Assembly: GCA_036338615.1 (NCBI GenBank)
Contig: JAYZBT010000380.1
Span: 1-7,738 of the forward strand
From: UBA1138 sp036338615
Lineage (GTDB): Bacteria; Gemmatimonadota; Gemmatimonadetes; Longimicrobiales; Gaopeijiaceae
Reading direction: 5' to 3'
Length of the DNA stretch: 7,738 nt
Position 1 is the first letter of the stretch. The number at the start of each line of letters is the position of its first letter. Below the pieces are notes generated by a model that was not told the DNA's origin, searched no databases, and saw only the letters and a list, made by a program, of their open reading frames with translations. Positions 1 through 7,715 of this stretch are shown here, one piece after another. The position numbers and the translations under genes are program-made.

Positions 1-753
1 GACGCGCTCAAGAAGTATCGGGCCTCGGGCGATGGATACGACCTCTACGCCGCCACGATGGCTCTACGCGTCGCCGAGCGGAACGTCATGAGCACAGAGG
101 CGCCCTGCCTGGTGAGCGACCCGGTCCGCTTCAAGCCCGACCAATGCTTCCAGGCCCGGCGGTGGACCGCCAGCCTGGTTGGGCAGCACATGCTGCGATC
201 CGGCAGCAGCGAACCGATGCACTTCTCGCTTCACGACGCTTGGTGGGACGTTGGGAACGTGGCGCGGAAGTCACTGGTGCACGGCAGGCCCATCCCGAAC
301 GCCGAAGAGAACTGGGCGGTTTGGATGTACCTGGGCTGGGCATTCGCGCCGCAGCGTCATGCCAGCACGTACCTGTCTTCGGCACTGATGCGTCTGGACC
401 TACCGCGACACGCGACCTTCCATGCCTTGCGTGCGCAGGTCGCTCGCGTCGAGGCTACGGGCGACCCGTACCAGGATTTACGCACGGCTACCATGAGAGC
501 CCCTAGGACGTGGCTATCGGATGTGGCGGCCTTTTCCCTGCGAAACCTGATCGAGCGCCTCGAGTCGGGCGACTTGCCCAGCGCGACACCGTTCCGGAAC
601 GTGAAGGAGGGCCAGCCCGAGAGTCAGCTCGACAAGGCTTGGCAAGGCCTATTGCGAGGCAGGATCCAGTTGATCGCACGCCTCGAGCGGGAAGAACTCG
701 ATGCGCTCGAGCCGCTCTATAGGAGGGTCCTGGAGTTGCTGCCGCCACTGTAG
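1..753 (+). CDS. Hypothetical protein, 5'-truncated by the window edge
   Basis: I do not recognise this protein. The frame is open from base 1 to the TAG at 751-753 (250 codons visible). The first in-frame ATG at 58 lies inside sequence that already looks coding, so the true start is probably upstream of the window. No signal peptide, membrane segment or catalytic motif is visible in the part seen. The product looks soluble and mostly helical. A tryptophan/aromatic-rich central stretch (WWDVGN near 188-205 of the gene's coding path, then WAVWMYLGWAF) is followed by charged, leucine-rich helices, and it ends in LEREELDALEPLYRRVLELL, which could form a short coiled coil. The stop is only 12 nt before the GTG of the degraded monooxygenase, so the two may once have been co-transcribed. 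I am fairly sure it is a real gene, because it has consistent GC-rich codon use and is the longest frame here; its function is unknown. Confidence 0.7.
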   Translation, partial: DALKKYRASGDGYDLYAATMALRVAERNVMSTEAPCLVSDPVRFKPDQCFQARRWTASLVGQHMLRSGSSEPMHFSLHDAWWDVGNVARKSLVHGRPIPNAEENWAVWMYLGWAFAPQRHASTYLSSALMRLDLPRHATFHALRAQVARVEATGDPYQDLRTATMRAPRTWLSDVAAFSLRNLIERLESGDLPSATPFRNVKEGQPESQLDKAWQGLLRGRIQLIARLEREELDALEPLYRRVLELLPPL

Positions 754-765
754 TAACGACCATTC

Positions 766-1150
766 GTGGAGATCGGTCTCTACACGTTTGCCGAAGTCGC
801 CCTCGATCTCGAGCCCGGGAGCCCGCTAGAGTCCGGGCAACGCTTTCAGGATCTCCTGGAGGAGATGGCCCTGACCGATCAGGTCGGTCTGGATGTCTTC
901 GGTGTCGGCGAGCACCATCGCCCCGACTTCGCGGTGTCGTCCCCGGTGGTGGCGCCCGCGGCCGGCGCTGACCCTGGGCAGCCCCCAGCAGGTCATCGAC
1001 AAGATCCTGTCGCAGCACGAGTTGTTCGGGAACGATCGCTGCCTGCTGCAGATGGCCTTCGGAGCGGTCCCGCACAGGAAGGTCATGCGCTCGATCGAGC
1101 TGCTCGGGACTGTTGTGGCGCCTTCGGTGCGCAAGGTGGTCGCGGCGTGA
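766..1150 (+). pseudogene. Luciferase-like (LLM class) flavin-dependent oxidoreductase, internally deleted and frameshifted remnant
   Basis: Two ends of one family are preserved in different frames. From the GTG at 766 to about 945, the product begins MEIGLYTFAEV and continues with DLLEEMALTDQVGLDVFGVG and EHHRPDFAVSSP, the typical N-terminus of bacterial luciferase-like monooxygenases (FMN-dependent TIM-barrel enzymes). From about 965 to the TGA at 1148-1150, another frame (+1 relative) encodes LGSPQQVIDKILSQHELFG, then HRKVMRSIELLGTVVAPSVRK, the typical C-terminus. Family members are about 340 residues, but only about 60 + 60 remain, so roughly 220 codons of the barrel are missing and the frame is shifted at the junction. 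Continuing in the N-terminal frame gives a 140-residue product with an unrelated tail. A short inverted repeat (GCGCC 952-956, GGCGC 964-968) sits at the junction. It is almost certainly non-functional as an oxidoreductase, although an assembly error could give the same picture. Confidence 0.82.
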
Positions 1151-1223
1151 CGTCCCTCACCTGCTGGCTCGAACCGCGATCTCGATAGCGTGGTTCCGAA
1201 GTCCGACCGGAGCCTGTATCTTC
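1151..1223. other. Short intergenic region upstream of the riboswitch
   Basis: This 73-nt gap lies between the degraded monooxygenase and the first base of the riboswitch P1 stem. The promoter of the thiC unit should lie in it or within the end of the remnant. I find no convincing -35/-10 pair: TATCTT at 1217-1222 is -10-like, but its start point would fall inside P1. Confidence 0.4.
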
Positions 1224-1318
1224 CGTCGGCCGCCAGGGGCATCCGGACAGAAATCCGGATTGAGATAGACCCTTGGAACCTGATCCGGTTCAAACCGGCG
1301 GAGGGAGCGCGGCGGACG
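1224..1318 (+). promoter_or_regulatory. TPP (thiamine pyrophosphate, Thi-box) riboswitch aptamer
   Basis: The conserved core of the TPP aptamer is directly readable upstream of thiC. P1 is formed by 1224-1233 with 1309-1318 (10 positions, a single G-G mismatch at 1228/1314). P2 uses GGG at 1236-1238 with CCC at 1270-1272. P3 is ATCCGG 1241-1246 with CCGGAT 1255-1260. The pyrimidine-sensing UGAGA is at 1261-1265. The ACCUGAUC segment follows at 1278-1285, P5 is CCGG 1285-1288 with CCGG 1295-1298, and the GGAGGGA joining segment at 1300-1306 closes onto P1. The residues that contact TPP in this class (UGAGA, CUGAU, GGGA) are all present. It is expected to sense TPP and repress the thiC message. 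A competing hairpin, GGAGCG 1304-1309 with CGCTCC 1330-1335, would break P1 and may be part of the switch; no U-run follows it, so control is more likely translational than by intrinsic termination. Confidence 0.94.
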
Positions 1319-1356
1319 ATGGGCCCGGCCGCTCCGCGTCTCGCTTTCTCCGCTAC

Positions 1357-1360
1357 GAGG
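1357..1360 (+). promoter_or_regulatory. Ribosome binding site that decides the thiC start
   Basis: GAGG at 1357-1360 lies 9 nt before the ATG at 1370, a good spacing. This favours 1370 over the in-frame ATG at 1319, which directly abuts P1 of the riboswitch and whose only purine-rich site (GGAGG at 1300-1304) is 14 nt away and inside the aptamer core. Confidence 0.6.
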
Positions 1361-1369
1361 TGCGCGCGA

Positions 1370-3173
<1,804 letters not shown>

Positions 3174-3181
<8 letters not shown>

Positions 3182-3980
3182 CGTGTTGCGGGCTACTGCT
3201 CTGGCGGTCGTCCTCGTGAGCCTCTGGGCCCCGGGTCCTGTTGTGTTGGTGGCCCAGGATCGAGACGCTCGAAGCGAACGCTCCATGGAGCGCGGTCGGG
3301 ATCTCTTCGCGGCGCACTGCGCCCGCTGCCATGGTCTTTCTGGAGACGGCGGGGAGGGTCCGTCGCTGCTCGGTCGCCGGTTCGAGCGCGCTGCTGAGCG
3401 GAGCGACCTGGTCCGCCTCGTGCTCGACGGTATTCCTGGCACGGCGATGTCTCGCACCTGGGTCGACGACATCGAAGCCGCCGACATCGCTGAGTACGTC
3501 TGGTCGTTGGCCCGCGTCACCGAAGGACCGATTCCCGGCGACGCAGGGGCGGGACGGCGCCTGTTCGAAGGCAGCGCCGGATGCTCCGACTGTCACATCG
3601 TGAACGGCAAGGGTGTCGGATTGGGCCCGGAGATGACCGACATCGGCGCGCGTCGAGGGCTGCCGTTCCTTCTCGAGTCGATCTTGGTGCCCGGGTCGTC
3701 GATTCCCACGGGCCCGAACGGACCTCACTCCAGCTTTCTGGTCGTGAGCGTCGTCATGGATGACGGAACCGAGCTGCGCGGCATGCGGGTGGCGGAAGAC
3801 GCGTTCACATTGAACCTGCGCGACCGTCGCGGGCGCTATCACTCCATCGCGAAGAGTCGGGTGGCGTCGCTGGATCGGGAGACGGGTGCGAGCCTGATGC
3901 CCGACTACGGGGAGCGACTGACCGAGGAACAAGTGACGAACATCGTGGCATATATGGCCAACCTCCGGGGGGGGCGATGA
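3174..3980 (+). CDS. Secreted diheme cytochrome c, probable partner of the PQQ-dehydrogenase
   Basis: This is a periplasmic electron carrier with two c-type haem sites. An N-terminal hydrophobic signal sequence (about residues 4-28, ending LVAQD) is followed by a first class I-type cytochrome domain with CARCH (C49, C52, H53) and a likely distal Met92 in PGTAMS. A second domain has CSDCH (C137, C140, H141), then GLGPEMTDIGARR, a beta-rich part (DDGTELRG, FTLNLRDRRGRYHSI) and SLMPDY with Met242 as candidate ligand. This second part matches the 'Pirellula/Verrucomicrobium-type' haem-binding domain (TIGR02603-like), judged from memory of its pattern. The start is uncertain: GTG 3174 overlaps thiC by 8 nt and follows GGAAG at 3166-3170 too closely, while GTG 3183 leaves a 1-nt gap with 12-nt spacing and gives MLRATAL. 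Its end overlaps the PQQ-dehydrogenase start by 4 nt (ATGA), and a G8 tract lies just before its stop. Most likely it accepts electrons from that enzyme. Confidence 0.93.
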
Positions 3981-5647
3981 ACGGGGTGGGCAGGACTCGG
4001 TGGCTCGTGTTCACGTCGGGTGCGCTCCTCGTCACGGCTTGCTCCACGCCCTCGACCGGACCCCGCGGCGGGGGAGGGCTGGCGCCCGCTGTTTCGACCA
4101 CCGCGGTGCCGGTGGTGCCCTACGAGCGACTCGTGAACTCCGACGCCGAGCCCAACAACTGGCTCACCTACTCTGGTTCTTACATGTCCCACAGGTTCTC
4201 GGGACTCGACCAGATCAACAAGGACAACGTCGCCGACCTTGCGCCCGCCTGGGTCTATCAGGTGAAGAACCCCGGCCTCGTCGAGACGACCCCGCTGGTG
4301 GTGGATGGAGTGATGTACCTAACGGAGCCGCCCAGCAACGTGACCGCGCTGGACGCCGGCACGGGGCGAACCCTCTGGCGCTGGACACGCCCTATGCCGA
4401 GCACCGTGAAGAACATCGGCTTCCCCCGTGTGAACCGTGGGGTCGCGGTGCTCGACGATCAGGTTTTCGTCGGCACCTTGGACGGATACCTCGTCGCACT
4501 CGATGCCGGGTCGGGGTCGGTCCGCTGGGAAGTCGAAGTGGCGGACAACCAAGCAGGGCACTCGATCACCATGGCGCCGCTCGCGCTGGACGGAAAGCTG
4601 ATCGTAGGCATCAGCGGCGGAGAGGTCGGTATCCGCGGCTTCATCGACGCCTATGACACAGACACGGGCGAGCGCCTTTGGCGCACATGGACGATTCCCG
4701 GACCCGGTGAACCCGGGAATGATACCTGGGGCGGCGATTCCTGGAGGTCCGGAGCGGGAGCTACATGGCTCACCGGTTCCTACGATCCCGAGCTGAACCT
4801 CCTGTATTGGGGCATCGGGAATCCGGGACCGGACTGGAACGGTGACGTTCGCCCCGGTGACAACCTCTACACCGCCTCCGTCATGGCGCTGGATGCCGAC
4901 TCCGGGGCGTTGCGCTGGCACTTCCAGTATACCCCGCACGACACCCACGATTGGGACGCCAATCAGATCCAGGTCCTGGTGGACGACGATTGGGACGGTG
5001 AGCCGAGAAAGCTGCTCGTGACCGCCAACCGCAACGCCTTTTATTACGTGCTCGACCGGGAGACGGGGGAATTCCTCCATGGAGTCGAGTACGCGAAGCA
5101 GACGTGGTCCGAGGGACTCGACGAGCACGGGCGGGCAATCGTGATTCCTGGCACGGAACCAAGCTATGAGGGCACGTTGGTCTGGCCGAGCTTGCAAGGA
5201 TCCACCAACTGGTTCAGCCCCTCTTACTCGCCCGTCACGGGCGGTTTCTACGTGGCGGTCCGGGAGATGGGGGCAGTCTATTTCAAGCAGGACGTCGAAT
5301 ACGAGCGTGGTGAGCCCTTCCTCGGCGGGGGTGAGCAGCGCCTCGACGGCGACCAGGCGCAGGGGTGGGTCTACGCGCTCGATGCGCTGACGGGTGAGCG
5401 GCGCTGGCAGTTCAACCTTTTGTCCCCGCCGTGGTCAGGCGTGATGGCCACGGCCGGTGGGTTGGTCTTCGGCGGCTCCCAGGAGGGCAACATCTTCGCG
5501 CTCGATGCGGACAGCGGCGAGCCCCTGTGGTCGTTTTACGCCGGCGCAGCGACCCGCACGAATCCTATGTCGTACCAGCACGCCGGGAAGCAGTACGTCG
5601 TGATGTCGGGTGGCTACGGGGTGTTCGTGTTCGGCTTGAAAGACTAG
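3977..5647 (+). CDS. PQQ-dependent alcohol/methanol dehydrogenase family lipoprotein
   Basis: This is an eight-bladed beta-propeller quinoprotein that oxidises a primary alcohol, or a related substrate, in the periplasm with PQQ and passes electrons to a cytochrome c. The N-terminus is a lipoprotein signal with lipobox LVTAC (Cys22), the only cysteine in the 556 residues. Repeated propeller motifs ALDAGTGR, ALDAGSGSVRW, YDTDTGERLW, ALDADSGALRW, ALDALTGERRW and ALDADSGEPLW are clear. By comparison with methanol dehydrogenase, the metal ligands are E216 (GGEVGIRG) and N282 (GNPGPDWN), the PQQ-stacking Trp is W264, the catalytic base is D325, and D327 is the extra ligand of lanthanide enzymes (PHDTHDWDAN). 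The vicinal disulfide next to PQQ is absent. There is no fused haem domain (no CXXCH), so it depends on the upstream diheme cytochrome. The true substrate cannot be read from the sequence, and no pqq biosynthesis genes are present here. Confidence 0.95.
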   Translation: MNGVGRTRWLVFTSGALLVTACSTPSTGPRGGGGLAPAVSTTAVPVVPYERLVNSDAEPNNWLTYSGSYMSHRFSGLDQINKDNVADLAPAWVYQVKNPGLVETTPLVVDGVMYLTEPPSNVTALDAGTGRTLWRWTRPMPSTVKNIGFPRVNRGVAVLDDQVFVGTLDGYLVALDAGSGSVRWEVEVADNQAGHSITMAPLALDGKLIVGISGGEVGIRGFIDAYDTDTGERLWRTWTIPGPGEPGNDTWGGDSWRSGAGATWLTGSYDPELNLLYWGIGNPGPDWNGDVRPGDNLYTASVMALDADSGALRWHFQYTPHDTHDWDANQIQVLVDDDWDGEPRKLLVTANRNAFYYVLDRETGEFLHGVEYAKQTWSEGLDEHGRAIVIPGTEPSYEGTLVWPSLQGSTNWFSPSYSPVTGGFYVAVREMGAVYFKQDVEYERGEPFLGGGEQRLDGDQAQGWVYALDALTGERRWQFNLLSPPWSGVMATAGGLVFGGSQEGNIFALDADSGEPLWSFYAGAATRTNPMSYQHAGKQYVVMSGGYGVFVFGLKD

Positions 5648-5791
5648 CGCACGCTGCAGTGCCCGTCCCAGAAGTTCGTCGCCATTCGGGCACTCGAACT
5701 GCTGGGACAGGACACTCGATCGACCACGGTCGCGGCGAGCCGAATGCATTTAGAAGACGCTTCCTCGGACGCCATCGTCGAAGAACTGTGA
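5648..5791 (+). other. In-frame open reading after the dehydrogenase TAG (gene debris or readthrough extension)
   Basis: After the TAG at 5645-5647 the same frame stays open for 47 codons to TGA 5789-5791, giving RTLQCPSQKFVAIRALELLG and later MHLEDASSDAIVEEL. By my count 34 of 47 third positions are G or C, against about half of second positions, which is like coding sequence. There is no start or ribosome binding site of its own; the family is not recognised. It may be the eroded 3' end of an old gene, or chance. Confidence 0.25.
5658..5708. terminator. Two interleaved inverted repeats between convergent genes; terminator candidate
   Basis: A 14-bp inverted repeat (5665-5678 with 5695-5708, 13 of 14 pairs, loop 16 nt) begins 17 nt after the dehydrogenase stop. 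Interleaved with it is a perfect 8-bp inverted repeat, AGTGCCCG 5658-5665 with CGGGCACT 5687-5694. The position between two convergent transcription units suits a bidirectional terminator, but no T-run follows on either strand. Confidence 0.4.
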
Positions 5792-5838
5792 GATGCGATC
5801 GCCACCGACGCCGAAGGAGCTCTCATAGCTAGCTCGGC

Positions 5839-6540
5839 TCACCCCCCGCGGGTCCGCCCCGAGCTGGCCCGGTCCGATGTGGGGTCGGACCCGGGAGGCA
5901 CCGGCGGGCCGACGTCGCCGTTGCCGCGCCCGGCCCTAAGTCCGCGACGTACCTGATCGGCGGCGTCCGAGGGTGGTCGCCCGTCACGAATGAGGCGCCG
6001 CACGTCGGCGGGGATGTCGAGGATCCGGTCTTCGCGGGTCCGTTGCGACGTCGCCTCTCGAAGAACCGCCAATGCGCGATCCGTGGGAACACCGGCTTCG
6101 TGGAGTTCGGTCAATACCAGCACCGCCGTGGCGGAGCGCGTCTCGTCCGAGTCGAGCGAACGCAGCGCGTCCGCGGGCAGGCCCTTCTGAAGCGCGTCGG
6201 CTCCGGCGACGAGCAACGGAATTGCCGCGGTGGGTCCGAGCGCGCTCCGCGCGTCACCCAGCCGACCGGCCAAAGCTTCGATCGCGGGCATGAGCCTGTC
6301 GAGCGGTACTCCCTTGGCCAGTCCTTCGAGCGCCTTGTTGAAGAGCGGCCCGTCCGGGATCCCGGGGGAGTTCGGATCGGCGGCCAGGGCCGACACACTC
6401 TGGAAGAATGGCGCCGGGAGCGACCGTTGCGCCCTTGCCCGCGCAGACTCCTGCGCCAGCGTGCAAGGGGCGGCTGTTGCGGCCAGCGTGAGTAGTGCCA
6501 GAAGCAGTTTCAGCGGCAGCTCGAGGGGGATGCGTGTCAT
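5839..6540 (-). CDS. Secreted hypothetical protein of degenerate helical repeats
   Basis: I do not recognise the family. The 233-residue product starts with a clear signal peptide (MTRIPLELPLKLLLALLTLA, probable cleavage near residue 29, TLA/QES). The mature part is rich in Ala, Leu, Arg, Asp and Pro and contains a recurring element, Gly-hydrophobic-Pro-x-Asp-x-x-hydrophobic followed by a helix: GVPLDRLMPAIEAL (77-90), GLPADALRSL (120-129), GVPTDRALAVLREA (150-163), DIPADVRRLIRDG (175-187) and RPPSDAADQVRRGL (188-201). The last 30 residues are a Pro/Gly/Ser/Arg-rich, probably disordered tail. The start was chosen at ATG 6540-6538 because GGAGC (revcomp of 6547-6551) lies upstream and its ATG overlaps the TGA of the barrel gene by 4 nt; an open frame extends to 6627 but lies inside that gene. 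It is probably exported to the periplasm as a partner of the barrel-like protein. No enzymatic motif is seen. Confidence 0.82.
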   Translation of the reverse strand: MTRIPLELPLKLLLALLTLAATAAPCTLAQESARARAQRSLPAPFFQSVSALAADPNSPGIPDGPLFNKALEGLAKGVPLDRLMPAIEALAGRLGDARSALGPTAAIPLLVAGADALQKGLPADALRSLDSDETRSATAVLVLTELHEAGVPTDRALAVLREATSQRTREDRILDIPADVRRLIRDGRPPSDAADQVRRGLRAGRGNGDVGPPVPPGSDPTSDRASSGRTRGG

Positions 6541-7715
6541 GATCCAGCTCCTTCGATTACCAGGGTCGCGCTCTTGCGCCCCCACTCGTCCGGAACGACA
6601 TCGGGTGCGTCGTCCGGCACGAACCATTCATCGTCGACCATGAACCCGAAGTGATGGGTTCCCTTGCCGATCTCCAGTACCGCGGTCCATCGGTCTCGAT
6701 CGCGCTCCATGGGTACCGCGTCCCACAAGCTGAAGTCGCCCATGACCTCCACGCGTGTAGCGGTTGCAGGAGCGGTTACCGTGATTCTCACGGTGGCGCC
6801 GGTGGCCGTGCTGCCGAGCACCTGGTAGAGAGACGCACGTCGTGGGGTGGTACTGCCGCGGTAGATTACACGTCCCAGTAGTAGCCCCCCGCTCCCGCTC
6901 CCGGGCTCAGCGAGCGTCAGGGGATCGGGCTCGCTCCTGCCCAAGAAGCCGCGCAGGCTCCACCGGCTTCTGACCGGAATAGCGATCGCGAGACCGCCGG
7001 TCGTCTGGGTGCCCAGAGGCGAGTCCCAGACGTCGAGGCGAAACTCTGCCACCGCTTGCGTCCCGCCCAGCAACACCCTCAGCCCACCCTCGCTGTAGGT
7101 GCCCCCGCTCGTGTGATGCGCGCCTCCGCTGACACCCACCCAGGTGGTGCCGGTCCGGACGAGGAGTTCAGTCGTCCCGCCTATGCGCCAGAGATCGTGG
7201 TCGATCGTCCTCACCGGCGAGTCGGCGCGCCTCCGTAGCTGGACGCGGGACCTTCCGATGCCCCCAACTCCGTCGACGCGCATCGAGAAGCGTCCGGATC
7301 TGTACCGGAGCGTCGGCCCACCTTCGGCCGCGAGCGCCCGATAGGGGAAGGGAGCGCGCACCTCGAAGCCGATCCCGCGCACGTCGAAGCCACCGGTCCA
7401 GGTGCTGCGGTCGGCTCGGCCGCCAAAGTCCCGCCGCAGTGTCCCGCCCAGCGTGCCCGAGAGGAAGTCTCCGCCGCTGGCTGCGCCGAACGAGCGGCCC
7501 AGCAGAACCGACGCGAAGAGCCCCGATCCGCTGCGCTCGTACTTCGAGGCTCGCACGCCCGCGACACCGTATCGAGCGGTCGCCGCGTCCACACCCAGCG
7601 GTGGTCCCACCTGCGAGCCGCCCAGCTCGATCGTGACCTCGCTCTGGGCCAGCGCCGCGGTCGGCTGCACCGTGGCGAGCGCGGCGACCAGAGTGAATGC
7701 GGACAGGATTCTCAT
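6537..7715 (-). CDS. Probable outer-membrane beta-barrel protein with C-terminal glycogen-binding (CBM48/AMPK-type) domain
   Basis: The 392-residue product has a signal peptide (MRILSAFTLV...ALAQ, cleavage near residue 24). About residues 25-287 alternate short hydrophobic strands with Gly/Arg/Asp turns (RVDGVGGIGRSRVQLRR, VGVSGGAHHTSGGT, GGLAIAIPVRSRWSLRGFLG), the pattern of an outer-membrane beta-barrel. After a linker (about 288-305), residues 306-388 form an early-set domain like the AMPK/CBM48 glycogen-binding fold: VRITVTAPATATRVEVMGDF, SLWDAVPM, RWTAVLEIGKGTHHFGFMVD, DEWFVPDD and a closing strand SATLVIEG. W331, W343 and W364 are candidates for sugar contact. Whether the domain binds a polysaccharide, or merely serves as an accessory beta-sandwich, is open. 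Its end overlaps the repeat protein by 4 nt (translational coupling). ATG 7715 overlaps a TGA at 7714-7712 in another frame (GRGREPMT), so a further co-transcribed gene may end just upstream. Confidence 0.85.
   Translation of the reverse strand: MRILSAFTLVAALATVQPTAALAQSEVTIELGGSQVGPPLGVDAATARYGVAGVRASKYERSGSGLFASVLLGRSFGAASGGDFLSGTLGGTLRRDFGGRADRSTWTGGFDVRGIGFEVRAPFPYRALAAEGGPTLRYRSGRFSMRVDGVGGIGRSRVQLRRRADSPVRTIDHDLWRIGGTTELLVRTGTTWVGVSGGAHHTSGGTYSEGGLRVLLGGTQAVAEFRLDVWDSPLGTQTTGGLAIAIPVRSRWSLRGFLGRSEPDPLTLAEPGSGSGGLLLGRVIYRGSTTPRRASLYQVLGSTATGATVRITVTAPATATRVEVMGDFSLWDAVPMERDRDRWTAVLEIGKGTHHFGFMVDDEWFVPDDAPDVVPDEWGRKSATLVIEGAGS

Noticed and set aside
1194..1222. Promoter candidate TTCCGA (1194-1199) with TATCTT (1217-1222), 17-nt spacer
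   Set aside because: The -35 matches only 3 of 6, and the expected start (about 1229) would cut the 5' strand of riboswitch P1.
1190..1369. Upstream extension of the thiC frame to 1190
   Set aside because: It runs through the conserved TPP aptamer, and the peptide has no ThiC similarity; the ribosome binding site supports ATG 1370.
4319..5197. 292-codon minus-strand open frame inside the dehydrogenase gene
   Set aside because: Antisense shadow of a strongly supported gene; the composition is not protein-like and no start signal is present.
5644..5826. 60-codon minus-strand open frame in the convergent intergenic region
   Set aside because: Ser/Ala-rich, no ribosome binding site, overlaps the dehydrogenase end and the inverted repeats, and no family is recognisable.
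6541..6627. N-terminal extension of the repeat protein to 6627
   Set aside because: It lies wholly inside the 3' end of the barrel gene and would bury the clear signal peptide that starts at 6540.
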